This document shows positions 28,312 through 37,288 of a stretch of 64,000 nucleotides of DNA, in pieces. Location of the stretch: the NCBI RefSeq assembly GCF_013426735.1, contig NZ_AP023272.1, positions 575,501 to 639,500 on the forward strand, in the 5' to 3' direction. This DNA is from Agrobacterium vitis (GTDB lineage: Bacteria; Pseudomonadota; Alphaproteobacteria; Rhizobiales; Rhizobiaceae). Each line of letters starts with the position of its first letter. The first letter of the stretch is position 1. Below the pieces are notes generated by a model. It did not search any database and had not been told where the DNA came from. It was given only the letters and a program-made list of their open reading frames with translations. The position numbers and the translations under genes are program-made.

Positions 28312-28387
28312 GAAACACCTCCATAAGAATGGAGATATTTATACACGCATAACGAGAAATTTAAACATAATTCTCGTAAAATTAGCG
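28312..28387 (-). promoter_or_regulatory. AT-rich upstream region of the orphan gene
   Basis: It contains the inverted repeat ACGAGAA (28352-28358) / TTCTCGT (28371-28377) around a very AT-rich centre. GGAGG at the gene side (complement of 28316-28320) is the ribosome site. A likely promoter/operator, but the exact boxes are uncertain. Confidence 0.4.
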
Positions 28388-28425
28388 AGGCTGTGGCAGA
28401 TGTCGGGAGCCACCTGTCACAGCCT
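28388..28425 (-). terminator. Terminator-like hairpin downstream of the SDR gene
   Basis: A 12-bp stem with one G-U pair: 28388-28399 (AGGCTGTGGCAG) with 28414-28425, and a 14-nt loop. On the minus strand it is followed by CGCTAATTTTACG, moderately T-rich. It lies 24 bp past the SDR stop. Confidence 0.6.
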
Positions 28426-28448
28426 GACGCTTACCATCTAAAGGCCAT

Positions 28449-29303
28449 TCAGCCTTTCAGATGTGCCTTGAACGCCTCTTCGTAATCCGGGTGCCATCGC
28501 GACAGCGGCGGGCGGTTTTCGATGATGTCACCGGCAGCCCAGGCGATACGCTTTTCATCCGTCGCCCGTTCGACATCGTTGTCAGGGCAGAGAATGTAGA
28601 AATCGCCGCGTTTGAGGCTGTCCAGCATGAAATCCACCGTCTGTTCCGGGGTCCAGGCCGCGTCGGGCTTTGTCGTCCGCTCGCCGGCTGTCAGACCGGT
28701 GAAGACGAAGCCGGGGATCAGCAGATGGGCGCTGACATTACAGTCCGGTGTGTTGCGCAGTTCATGCTGCAAGGCCTCAGTGAACGCTTTGACGCCGGCT
28801 TTTGCAACATTATAGGCGGGGTCGCCGGGCGGCGTGGTGATGCCCTGCTTGGAGCCGGTATTGATGATGATGGCCGGGTCCCTGTGGGCGATCATATCAG
28901 GCCCGAATACTCTGGTGCCATGGATGACGCCCATCAGGTTGACGGCAAACACGTTGTCCCAGTTGACCTGTGGCCCGAACAGGCTGCTGCCCGGCTGGAT
29001 GCCGGCATTGTTTATCAGCAGGTGTACACGCCCGAAGCGTTGGAGCACGGCGCGCTCCAGGGCTTCCAGTTCATCCAGCTTGCTGACGTCTGTCTCGATG
29101 GCGACGATATCGCTCTCGGGATTTTCCGAGACTGTTGCGACTTCGCTGCGTGCATTGGCAAGCGCGTCTCCGCCGAGATCGGCGAGCACCACGCACATGC
29201 CCTGGCTGGCGAAAGCCTTGGCGGCGGCAAGGCCGATGCCTGAGGCTGCCCCGGTGACGACCGCGACCTTGCCCTTGGCAATTACCGATTGAATGTCGGT
29301 CAT
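28449..29303 (-). CDS. Short-chain dehydrogenase/reductase (SDR family)
   Basis: NAD(P)-dependent oxidoreductase of 284 residues. The cofactor motif TGAASGIG is at 17-24, NNAG is present, and the catalytic YNVAK has Tyr164 and Lys168 (YXXXK), with the serine-bearing stretch INTGSKQG just before. It belongs to the classical SDR group; the substrate is not deducible. The start is set at MTDIQSVIAKG (29303) after an AGGAGCAAG ribosome site. Divergent from argG. Confidence 0.88.
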   Translation of the reverse strand: MTDIQSVIAKGKVAVVTGAASGIGLAAAKAFASQGMCVVLADLGGDALANARSEVATVSENPESDIVAIETDVSKLDELEALERAVLQRFGRVHLLINNAGIQPGSSLFGPQVNWDNVFAVNLMGVIHGTRVFGPDMIAHRDPAIIINTGSKQGITTPPGDPAYNVAKAGVKAFTEALQHELRNTPDCNVSAHLLIPGFVFTGLTAGERTTKPDAAWTPEQTVDFMLDSLKRGDFYILCPDNDVERATDEKRIAWAAGDIIENRPPLSRWHPDYEEAFKAHLKG

Positions 29304-29639
29304 GTCTTGCTCCTTTGATCGTTTGAAAGCGGTCCTTGATCGAGGATGACGAACCGCTCCAATTCTACCGTTTCTATGCAATTCCTGGCTGAAATGCTTG
29401 ATATTACCCGTGGAATTGTCGCAATGCTGACCATCGGCATATGGGACTTGCGGCGTCCAAGTCAAATATCAAGTCAAATCCGGACCGGTGTTTTCAGACC
29501 GGCTTTCCCTGCTAGGGCTCGCCTTGTGCCATTGTCCGGTGGCTTCACCCTTGCATGGCGCGCCAATCCGGCTAAAAGTGCCTCCAACCCGAGGGGGCCC
29601 GGTTCAGTGGCCTCGCCCAGACACACGGACTTCGCACTC
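29304..29639. promoter_or_regulatory. 336-bp gap between SDR gene and argG
   Basis: No gene beyond an open frame upstream of argG that lacks a plausible start. It contains a tandem direct repeat CAAGTCAAAT at 29458-29467 and 29470-29479 (period 12 bp), about 160 bp before argG. Promoters for both flanking genes are expected here. The GC-rich 3' half (29500-29639) would be an unusually long argG leader. Confidence 0.4.
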
Positions 29640-30863
29640 ATGGTACTTCCGAAAGACGTCAAAAAGGTCGTTCTCGCCTATTCCGGCGGTCTCGATACCT
29701 CGATCATCCTGAAATGGCTCCAGACCGAACTCGGCGCTGAAGTCGTGACCTTCACCGCCGATCTCGGCCAGGGCGAAGAGCTGGAACCGGCCCGCAAGAA
29801 GGCGGAAATGCTGGGCATCAAGGAAATCTTCATCGAGGATGTCCGCGAAGAGTTCGTCCGCGATTTCGTCTTCCCGATGTTCCGCGCCAATGCCGTCTAT
29901 GAAGGCGTCTACCTGCTCGGCACTTCGATTGCCCGTCCGCTGATTTCCAAGCATCTAATCGAGATTGCCAAAAAGACCGGTGCCGATGCTATCGCTCATG
30001 GCGCCACCGGCAAGGGCAATGACCAGGTTCGCTTCGAGCTTTCGGCCTACGCGCTGAACCCTGATATCAAGATCATCGCCCCTTGGCGCGATTGGGCTTT
30101 CAAGAGCCGCACCGATTTGCTGGCCTTTGCTGAAGCAAACCAGATCCCGGTCGCCAAGGACAAAAAGGGCGAAGCGCCGTTCTCGGTTGATGCCAACCTG
30201 TTGCATTCCTCTTCCGAGGGCAAGGTTCTGGAAGATCCTTCTCAGGAAGCACCGGAATATGTGCATATGCGCACGATTTCGCCGGAAGCCGCTCCCGATA
30301 AGGCGACCGTCATCAAGGTCGGTTTTGAAAAGGGCGATGCCGTGTCGATCAACGGCGTGCGGATGAGCCCGGCGACGCTGCTGGCCGAACTCAACACCTA
30401 TGGCCGTGACAACGGCATTGGCCGTCTGGACCTGGTTGAAAACCGCTTCGTCGGCATGAAGAGCCGTGGCGTTTACGAGACCCCCGGCGGCACCATCCTG
30501 TTGACGGCCCACCGTGCTATCGAATCGATCACGCTGGATCGTGGCGCTGCCCATCTCAAGGATGAGCTGATGCCGCGCTATGCCGAGCTGATCTATTACG
30601 GTTTCTGGTTCTCGCCGGAGCGGGAAATGTTGCAGGCGATGATTGACAAGAGCCAGGAACATGTCGAAGGCGAAGTGACGCTGAAGCTCTACAAGGGTAA
30701 CGTCATGGTCATCGGTCGCGAATCGTCAAAGTCGCTCTATTCCGACCAACTCGTCACCTTTGAAGATGACCAGGGTGCCTATGACCAGAAGGATGCGGCA
30801 GGCTTCATCAAGCTCAATGCGCTCCGTCTGCGCACGCTGGCCAAGCGCAACCTCGGCAAGTAA
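29640..30863 (+). CDS. argG: Argininosuccinate synthase
   Basis: Condenses citrulline and aspartate with ATP to argininosuccinate, the penultimate step of arginine synthesis. It has 407 residues, with the N-type ATP pyrophosphatase loop AYSGGLDTS at 13-21 and conserved [13 protein letters not shown] and [22 protein letters not shown] blocks. The start is [10 protein letters not shown] at 29640; the frame is open for another 98 codons upstream but that stretch has no coding bias. Followed by a perfect terminator. Confidence 0.96.
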   Translation: MVLPKDVKKVVLAYSGGLDTSIILKWLQTELGAEVVTFTADLGQGEELEPARKKAEMLGIKEIFIEDVREEFVRDFVFPMFRANAVYEGVYLLGTSIARPLISKHLIEIAKKTGADAIAHGATGKGNDQVRFELSAYALNPDIKIIAPWRDWAFKSRTDLLAFAEANQIPVAKDKKGEAPFSVDANLLHSSSEGKVLEDPSQEAPEYVHMRTISPEAAPDKATVIKVGFEKGDAVSINGVRMSPATLLAELNTYGRDNGIGRLDLVENRFVGMKSRGVYETPGGTILLTAHRAIESITLDRGAAHLKDELMPRYAELIYYGFWFSPEREMLQAMIDKSQEHVEGEVTLKLYKGNVMVIGRESSKSLYSDQLVTFEDDQGAYDQKDAAGFIKLNALRLRTLAKRNLGK

Positions 30864-30884
30864 ATATTCGCTTTGAAAGATTTG

Positions 30885-30917
30885 AAACCGCCGCCGGGAC
30901 ACTGGCGGCGGTTTTTT
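30885..30917. terminator. Bidirectional intrinsic terminator between argG and the MFS gene
   Basis: AACCGCCGCC (30886-30895) pairs with GGCGGCGGTT (30904-30913), with an 8-nt loop, followed by a T run to 30917 and preceded by AAA. It serves argG, and its A-rich left side could also serve the convergent MFS gene, whose stop codon at 30916 touches the T run. Confidence 0.9.
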
Positions 30918-32124
30918 ACTGGATCTGTTTCCAGGCACGAAGGAAGCCGAAATAGGCGATGATCGCCATCCATTCCATCAGGGGAATGATGGTGCCGAAG
31001 GCGGTGAGCGGATCGCCGAGCCAGGAAGCGGCAAGTCCGCCCAGGAAACCGCAGCTCATCTGCACGAACCCCATCAGGGCCGCCGCCGACCCCGCCAGTT
31101 TTGGATGCGGCAACAGGCCTGCGGTGGAGATATCGGGAATGACGAAGGCCATGCCGAAAGCGCAGACGGCGACCGGTCCCATGATGGACAGATAAGTCGG
31201 GGTCAGCAGATGGGTGGACAAAAAGATCAGCAATCCACCGCATCCAGCCAGCGCCAGCCCGAAGCGCAGGGCCTGGCCGGGCCGCAAACGGCTTGATACC
31301 AGCCGCAGCGCCACTGAACCGGCGAAATAGGAGCCGGTCTGCATCAGCATGCCAAGGCCGAATTGCGCTGGCGACAGCCCCACCTTGTTGATCAGGACGA
31401 AAGGCAGCATGGTCGATTGCGCATAAAGTGCGCCGACACAGCCGCCCAGAACCAGGGCCGAGCATAGCACCCGCCGGTCGGCAATCAGGGTTGCGTAAGA
31501 GGCGATGAGCCGTGCCGGGCGGATCATCTGCCGGTCCGGCACCGCCGTTTCCGCCATTAGCATAGCGACCGTGACGATACTGATCGTCCCAAACCCGACC
31601 ATCAGCAGAAACACCGATTGCCAGCCGAAGGCGACAAGTGCCAGCCCACCGACGGTCGGCCCCATGGCGGGTCCGATGGCCAGCATAATGCCGATCATAT
31701 TGATGATCCGAGACGCCTGCTCCCCGACGAACTGGTCGCGGACCATGGCGCGCGACACCGTGACCCCGACGGATGCGCCGATGCCCTGAATGATGCGCCC
31801 GGCCAGCAGCGACTCGACAGAGGGCGCAAAGGCGGCGGCCAGGCTGCCGAGGAGGTAGATGCCCAGAAAGCCCAGCGTTGCATGGCGTCGTCCGAACGCA
31901 TCCGAACACGGGCCGGACAGCAATTGCGCGCAAGCAAAGCCCGCGAAATAGAGTGACAGGCTGAGCTTGATGGCCGCATCCGTGGTGGAAAAGGCATGGA
32001 CCAATTGCGGCATGGCGGGCGTGTAGATCGCCATGGACAGCGGACCGATCATGGTCAACAGCGCACCAAGCAGGGAGGTGCGATTCTCGCTCATCCGGGA
32101 CGGCGGGGTGGCGGATCTCGTCAT
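30916..32124 (-). CDS. Bcr/CflA-type multidrug efflux MFS transporter
   Basis: A 402-residue protein with 12 predicted membrane helices. The motif GPCSDAFGRRHATLGF in the 2-3 loop (GXXXDXXGRR class) and the early MYTPAMPQL-like block (AIYTPAMPQLVHAF) match Bcr/CflA drug-proton antiporters. The start may be 32124 or the internal Met at 32094. The upstream DNA contains a broken IS66 tail. Confidence 0.88.
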   Translation of the reverse strand: MTRSATPPSRMSENRTSLLGALLTMIGPLSMAIYTPAMPQLVHAFSTTDAAIKLSLSLYFAGFACAQLLSGPCSDAFGRRHATLGFLGIYLLGSLAAAFAPSVESLLAGRIIQGIGASVGVTVSRAMVRDQFVGEQASRIINMIGIMLAIGPAMGPTVGGLALVAFGWQSVFLLMVGFGTISIVTVAMLMAETAVPDRQMIRPARLIASYATLIADRRVLCSALVLGGCVGALYAQSTMLPFVLINKVGLSPAQFGLGMLMQTGSYFAGSVALRLVSSRLRPGQALRFGLALAGCGGLLIFLSTHLLTPTYLSIMGPVAVCAFGMAFVIPDISTAGLLPHPKLAGSAAALMGFVQMSCGFLGGLAASWLGDPLTAFGTIIPLMEWMAIIAYFGFLRAWKQIQ

Positions 32125-32284
32125 CGGGCGGGGGCATATTCAACGGGCATGGATCACTGGTAAGCCAGCCGGGGCGCAATTGAAATGGAAAATTGTTCGG
32201 GCGGTCGCCGGTCATTGCCATCGGCTATCCCACTGAGACCCACGGGTGACAGAAGAGTGTAGGGGTACCTGTGTAGCAACCAAT

Positions 32285-32629
32285 TCCCCGCTTGGCGAGG
32301 CTCTGGCTTACATCGCCAAATACTGGGATGGTCTGAAGCTCTCCTTGACCGGTGGGCACATCGAGATAGAAAATAACAGCGTCGCGCACCATCCGACCGA
32401 TTGCGCTGAACGGGAAGAACATGCTCCTTTGCAAGACGGGATGCGGGAGCCGAGAGTTGGGCGACCATCGCCTCCCTCATTGAGACCTGCAAACTCAACT
32501 CCGTTGGCCTGCTGGCCTATCTGACCAGCACACTCAAGGCCATCGCCAACTGCCACAGGCAGAGTCGGGATCGATGAACTCCTGTCTTGGAACTTTGGCC
32601 CCAATCGCAATAGCGAAGCTGCGGCTTGA
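32285..32629 (+). pseudogene. IS66-family transposase, C-terminal remnant with frameshifts
   Basis: The plus strand encodes the C-terminal part of an IS66 transposase, split over three frames. LGEALAYIAKYWDGLKLSL and EIENNSV are in frame with 32285. RTIRPIALNGKN follows in the next frame from 32385. WATIASLIETCKLN continues from 32458, and IDELLSWNF returns to the first frame from 32570. These are the ordered hallmark blocks of the IS66 C-terminus (EIDNNTVER, RPIALNRKN, IETCKLNGV, IDELLPW). No N-terminal part, partner ORFs or terminal repeats are visible, so it is a dead fragment marking an old insertion or deletion. Confidence 0.85.
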
Positions 32630-32641
32630 TATCCGAAAACG

Positions 32642-33148
32642 CTAACCGCGCAGGCGACGCACCATCATGACGTCATCGATCTCCTTGCCATCATCTAGAA
32701 AGCCACCAGGAATCCGACCAACCTCAGAGAAGCCTTCCCGCAGGTAGAAACGTATTGCCGCCGTGTTCTCCGCACTCACAGCCAGTTCCAACTGCAAAAT
32801 CCCGATGTCACGGGCATAATCTGCAACCGTATCCAGGAGATTCCGGGCAAGGCCCGTTCCACGTAGGTTCTTACGCACATAAACCATGATAATAGTGGCA
32901 CGATGAGCCATCTTGCTCGCACGTTGGCGGAGCAAACCGATTATGCCCACAGGCTCATCACCCCGAAACGCAATAAAAACCGGATCATGCAGACGCTGCT
33001 GCCATTCGTTGACAGAGAGTGAAACCCAGTCCTCATAGCTGCTTGCATAGAAGGCTGGTTCAGAGCGAAGCGCTTCCAGGCGAATGCGTCGAAATGTGTC
33101 CACTTGGTCTGGCTGAATACGCCTGATCGCTAGTGAGCTTCCGTTCAT
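32642..33148 (-). CDS. GNAT family N-acetyltransferase
   Basis: A 168-residue acetyltransferase with the acetyl-CoA loop RKNLRGTGLARNLL followed by LQLELAVSAENTAAIRFYLREGF, the classic motif A/B of GNAT enzymes. Substrate unknown. The start is MNGSSLAIRR at 33148, with AGGAG 8 nt upstream. The gene uses more AT-ending codons than its neighbours and abuts the IS66 remnant, so horizontal gain is plausible. Confidence 0.82.
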   Translation of the reverse strand: MNGSSLAIRRIQPDQVDTFRRIRLEALRSEPAFYASSYEDWVSLSVNEWQQRLHDPVFIAFRGDEPVGIIGLLRQRASKMAHRATIIMVYVRKNLRGTGLARNLLDTVADYARDIGILQLELAVSAENTAAIRFYLREGFSEVGRIPGGFLDDGKEIDDVMMVRRLRG

Positions 33149-33335
33149 CAGTGGACTCCTGCAATATACAGGCAAAGCCAATACACGCGATTCAACTCAA
33201 TGCAATAAAGACTGGCCGATAATATCAGAGCGTGGCCCAGTAACATCGCCTACCATAACAGCCCCTACCATAGGGGTGACAATGGCGGGAGTGATCGCCT
33301 ATATCTTTGTCATTGATGAGAAGGATTGCTTCGTG

Positions 33336-35420
33336 ATGACATCTCCAGACCGTAATCTTGGCCCCAACGGCGCCTTTACCACCGTCACCGAATGGAATGG
33401 GCCGCACGGCCTGCCGAATTTCACCGCCATCGCCGATGAGGATTTTGCCCCGGCTTTCGACATGGCGCTGGCTGAACACGACGCTGATATCGACACCATC
33501 GCCAATTATCCATCGGAGCCGACATTCGACAACACCATCGTTGCGCTGGAGACAGCCGGAGACGGCCTGTCGCGGGTCTCGGCGCTGTTCTGGAACAAGG
33601 CCGGTGCCGATACCAATCAGGTCATCCAGGCGCTGGAGCGCGAGATTGCGCCGAAAATGTCGCGCCACTATTCAAAGATCAGCATGAATGCCGCGCTGTT
33701 TGCCCGCGTCGATGCCTTATGGGAAAAGCGCGACAGCCTGGGCCTGACGCTGGAGCAGACCCGGGTGCTGGAGCGGCACTGGAAGGGTTTCGTCAAGGCC
33801 GGTGCCAAGCTCGCCAAGCCCGAACAGGAGCGGTTGGCGGCGATCAATGAGCGGCTGGCCAGCCTTGGCGCCAATTTCGGCCAGAATGTGCTGGGCGATG
33901 AGACCGATTGGGCATTGCCGCTGACCAGCGATGACGAGCTGGCGGGCATTCCTGATTTTCTGAAGGATGCGATGGCCTCTGCCGCGCAAGCCCGAGGCAA
34001 GGGGGAAGCCTATGTCGTGACGCTGTCGCGCTCGGTTATCGTGCCGTTCCTGACCTTTTCCGAACGACGGGACCTGCGGGAGACCGCCTTCAAGGCCTGG
34101 GTGGCGCGTGGTGAAAACGGTGGTGAACGTGACAACCGCGCCATCGTCACCGAAACCCTGACGCTTCGGGCGGAAAAGGCCAAGCTGTTGGGCTATAAGA
34201 ATTTTGCCGCCCTGAAGCTCGACAATACCATGGCCAAGACCCCGGAAGCAGTGAACGGCTTGCTGATGCAGGTCTGGGAACGCGCCGTCGCCCAGGCTGC
34301 CATCGAAGAGCAGGAATTGGCGGAGTTGATTGCCAAGGATGGCAAGAACCACGCAGTTGCACCTTGGGACTGGCGTTTCTATGCCGAGAAGCTGCGCTCC
34401 GAACGGTTCAATTTTTCGGAAGCCGAACTGAAGCCCTATCTGCAACTGGAAAAAATCATCGAAGCCTGCTTTGCCGTGGCGCAAAAACTGTTCGGCATCA
34501 CTGCCGTGCCGCTGAAGGACGTGAAAGGCTATCATCCCGATGTGCGGGTGTTCGAAATCCGCCAGGCCGATGGCACGTTGAAGGCTCTGTTTCTCGGCGA
34601 TTATTTCGCCCGGTCCTCGAAGCGTTCCGGCGCGTGGATGAGTTCCTTCCAGTCGCAGCACAAGCTGCCGCTGAAGAACGGTGCGCAGGGTGAGTTGCCG
34701 ATCATTTACAACGTCTGCAATTTCGCCAAGCCTGCCGAAGGCAAGCCAGCGCTGCTGTCGCTGGACGATGCCCGCACGCTGTTTCATGAATTCGGCCATG
34801 CCCTGCATGGGATGCTGTCGGACGTCACTTACCCGTCGGTATCAGGCACGGCGGTGTCACGTGACTTTGTCGAACTGCCCTCGCAGCTCTATGAACATTG
34901 GCTGACGGTGCCGGATATCCTGAAAACCTATGCTGTGCATTATCAGACCGGTGAGGCCATGCCACAGGCCTTGCTCGACAAGGTTCTGGCAGCGCAAACC
35001 TTCAATGCCGGGTTCGATACGGTCGAATTCACCTCTTCGGCGCTGGTCGATATGGCGTTTCACACCCGGGAAGATCGGGTGGCTGATCCGATGGCGGTGC
35101 AAGCCGAAATTCTCCAAAACATCGGCATGCCAGCTTCCATCGTCATGCGCCATGCCACGCCGCATTTCCAGCATGTGTTTTCCGGCGATGGCTATTCGGC
35201 TGGCTATTATTCCTACATGTGGTCGGAAGTGCTGGATGCCGATGCCTTCGAGGCTTTCGAGGAAACCGGCAATGCCTTCGATCCTGATATGGCCGAGCGC
35301 CTGAAGGACAATATCTACGCCATCGGCGGTGCAGTGGACCCGGAAGAAACCTACAAGGCCTTCCGTGGTCGGTTGCCGAGCCCGGAAGCGATGTTGAAGA
35401 AGCGCGGGCTTGCGGCATAA
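33336..35420 (+). CDS. M3-family metallopeptidase (peptidyl-dipeptidase Dcp / oligopeptidase A type)
   Basis: Cytoplasmic zinc oligopeptidase of 694 residues. The zinc motif HEFGH has His484, Glu485 and His488 (LFHEFGHALHGM), with a downstream third ligand region (FVELPSQLYEHW) as in M3 enzymes. It degrades short peptides. The start was placed at MTSPDRNLG (33336) because the homology-like sequence WNGPHGLPNFTAIADEDF begins soon after; an in-frame start at 33276 is possible. Confidence 0.92.
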   Translation: MTSPDRNLGPNGAFTTVTEWNGPHGLPNFTAIADEDFAPAFDMALAEHDADIDTIANYPSEPTFDNTIVALETAGDGLSRVSALFWNKAGADTNQVIQALEREIAPKMSRHYSKISMNAALFARVDALWEKRDSLGLTLEQTRVLERHWKGFVKAGAKLAKPEQERLAAINERLASLGANFGQNVLGDETDWALPLTSDDELAGIPDFLKDAMASAAQARGKGEAYVVTLSRSVIVPFLTFSERRDLRETAFKAWVARGENGGERDNRAIVTETLTLRAEKAKLLGYKNFAALKLDNTMAKTPEAVNGLLMQVWERAVAQAAIEEQELAELIAKDGKNHAVAPWDWRFYAEKLRSERFNFSEAELKPYLQLEKIIEACFAVAQKLFGITAVPLKDVKGYHPDVRVFEIRQADGTLKALFLGDYFARSSKRSGAWMSSFQSQHKLPLKNGAQGELPIIYNVCNFAKPAEGKPALLSLDDARTLFHEFGHALHGMLSDVTYPSVSGTAVSRDFVELPSQLYEHWLTVPDILKTYAVHYQTGEAMPQALLDKVLAAQTFNAGFDTVEFTSSALVDMAFHTREDRVADPMAVQAEILQNIGMPASIVMRHATPHFQHVFSGDGYSAGYYSYMWSEVLDADAFEAFEETGNAFDPDMAERLKDNIYAIGGAVDPEETYKAFRGRLPSPEAMLKKRGLAA

Positions 35421-35548
35421 GCCCTTCGGCTGCTGTTGCAGGAAATTTAATGAAACTGTCACGGCGCGGTTAAGCGCCTGACATGTCTCTCTGTTTGGCT
35501 CCGACGTCGGTTCTGTTGAACCGGCGTCGTTTTCCAAGGAGAGGTTTG

Positions 35549-37129
35549 ATGTCCACATCCTTCAAGGCGCTGAGCCGCCGTTCGTTTCTTCTCGGCACCA
35601 GTGCTGCCGGGCTTGCTGCCGGGTCCGGTCTGGCGCTGCCGTTTTATGCCCGGGCGGCGGACCGCCCCGTTTTCACCCACGGCGTCCAATCCGGCGATGT
35701 CGATCTGAATTCCGGGATGATCTGGACGCGGGTAGACCGCCCTTCGCGGATCATGATGGAATATTCCACCACCGAAAGCTTCGCCAATCCGGTGCGGCTA
35801 CCTGCCCTCAATGCCCTGCCGGACAGCGATTATGCCGTGAAGCGGCTGCTGGCGGACCTGCCGTCCGAACAGGAGATTTTCTATCGGTTCACAGCGGCTG
35901 ATCTTTCCCATATCAACAGTGTTTCTGAACCGATCATCGGCCGGTTCCGCACAGCGCCCGCTTCCAGGCGCGATGTCCGCTTTGTCTGGTCGGGTGACAC
36001 GGTGGGCCAGGGCTGGGGCATCGATGAAACCGGCATGAAGACCTATGCCACCATGGCCAAGCATCAGCCGGATTTCTTCCTGCATTCCGGTGACACCATT
36101 TATGCGGATGGTCCCCTCAAGGAAGAGGTCGATCTGAAGGATGGCACCAAGTGGAAAAATGTCGTCGTCACCGATGAAAAGCGCAAAGTGGCCGAAACGC
36201 TGGACGAATATCGCGGCCAGTGGAAATACAATATGATGGACAAGAACGTCCTGGAGCTGTCAGCAATTTGTCCGACCCATTACCAGTGGGACGATCACGA
36301 AGTGCTGAACAACTGGTCCTCAGGCAAGGATTTGACAGCCGACAGCCGCTATAGCGAAAAATCCATCGCTCTTCTGTCGGCGCGTGCGGCCCGTGCCTTC
36401 CATGAAATGACGCCGATCCGCTACACGCCTGCCGAGCCGGGCCGGGTTTATCGCAAGATTTCCCACGGTCCGCTGGTCGATGTGTTTTTCCTCGATATGC
36501 GTAGCTATCGCGGTTCCAATCACGACGGCATGGAAACGGTCCAGACGTCGGAATCGCGCATCCTCGGGGCCGAGCAAGTGGCCTGGCTGAAGCGGGAGCT
36601 GACCAATTCCAAGGCGACCTGGAAAATCATCGCCGCCGACATGCCTTTGGGCCTGATCGTCTGGGACGACTTTCTCAACAAGAAAGGCACGGAAGCCGTG
36701 GCCCAGGGCCATAATGGCGAGCCGCGTGGCCGCGAGCTGGAAATTGCCGAACTGCTGCGGCATATGAAGATGACAGGCATCCGCAACACCGTCTGGCTGA
36801 CAGCGGATGTGCATTATACCGCTGCCCATTATTACAATCCCGACAAGGCGGCTTTCCAGGATTTTGACCCGTTCTGGGAGTTTGTCTCCGGTCCCCTGCA
36901 TGCGGGCACGTTCGGACCGAGCGATCTCGATATGACATTCGGGCCGGAGCTTAAATTCGTCAAGGCACCGACGGCAGAGCAGGGCCAGAACCTGCCGCCA
37001 TCCGCGGGGCTTCAGTTCTTCGGTATCGTCGATGTCGATGGCGTGAGCGAACAACTCAGCGTGCGGCTGATGGACCGGGACGACAACGAGCTTTACAAGG
37101 TCGTGCTTGATCCGGTGCGCAGCGCCTGA
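35549..37129 (+). CDS. PhoD-type alkaline phosphatase/phosphodiesterase, Tat-exported
   Basis: A 526-residue protein with a twin-arginine signal peptide (SRRSFLL at 9-15, cleavage after ARA near 36), which targets a folded metalloenzyme to the periplasm. The mature part begins FTHGVQSGDV, then WSGDTVGQGWG, HSGDTIYADGP, QWDDHEVLNNW and TADVHYTAAHYY: the PhoD domain with its calcium/iron-binding Asp and His residues. It hydrolyses phosphomono- or diesters. The start ATG at 35549 follows AAGGAGAGG. A convincing Pho box was not found just upstream. Confidence 0.92.
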   Translation: MSTSFKALSRRSFLLGTSAAGLAAGSGLALPFYARAADRPVFTHGVQSGDVDLNSGMIWTRVDRPSRIMMEYSTTESFANPVRLPALNALPDSDYAVKRLLADLPSEQEIFYRFTAADLSHINSVSEPIIGRFRTAPASRRDVRFVWSGDTVGQGWGIDETGMKTYATMAKHQPDFFLHSGDTIYADGPLKEEVDLKDGTKWKNVVVTDEKRKVAETLDEYRGQWKYNMMDKNVLELSAICPTHYQWDDHEVLNNWSSGKDLTADSRYSEKSIALLSARAARAFHEMTPIRYTPAEPGRVYRKISHGPLVDVFFLDMRSYRGSNHDGMETVQTSESRILGAEQVAWLKRELTNSKATWKIIAADMPLGLIVWDDFLNKKGTEAVAQGHNGEPRGRELEIAELLRHMKMTGIRNTVWLTADVHYTAAHYYNPDKAAFQDFDPFWEFVSGPLHAGTFGPSDLDMTFGPELKFVKAPTAEQGQNLPPSAGLQFFGIVDVDGVSEQLSVRLMDRDDNELYKVVLDPVRSA

Positions 37130-37147
37130 TTCTGCGGTGAAAATGCG

Positions 37148-37172
37148 GCAGAGCGTCATCAAGACGCTTTGC
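37148..37172 (+). terminator. Hairpin after the PhoD gene (probable terminator)
   Basis: A 10-bp stem with one G-U pair (37148-37157 with 37163-37172) and an ATCAA loop, 19 bp after the stop and followed by CTCTTTCGC. There is no long T run, so efficiency is uncertain. Confidence 0.5.
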
Positions 37173-37288
37173 CTCTTTCGCAAATGCAAAAAACAGGGTA
37201 TGAGCGCCCCAAAGTAACAGGCGCGGTCTTTGGTTTCATCAACGGCACCGGCATGGACTTCGCGCCAGAGCCATCAGAGATCCTAATC

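Noticed and set aside
35456..35484. CTGTCAC and CTGACAT 22 bp apart upstream of the PhoD gene, considered as a Pho box
   Set aside because: The spacing is two periods but the middle repeat is missing and the second box is altered; too weak for a PhoB site.
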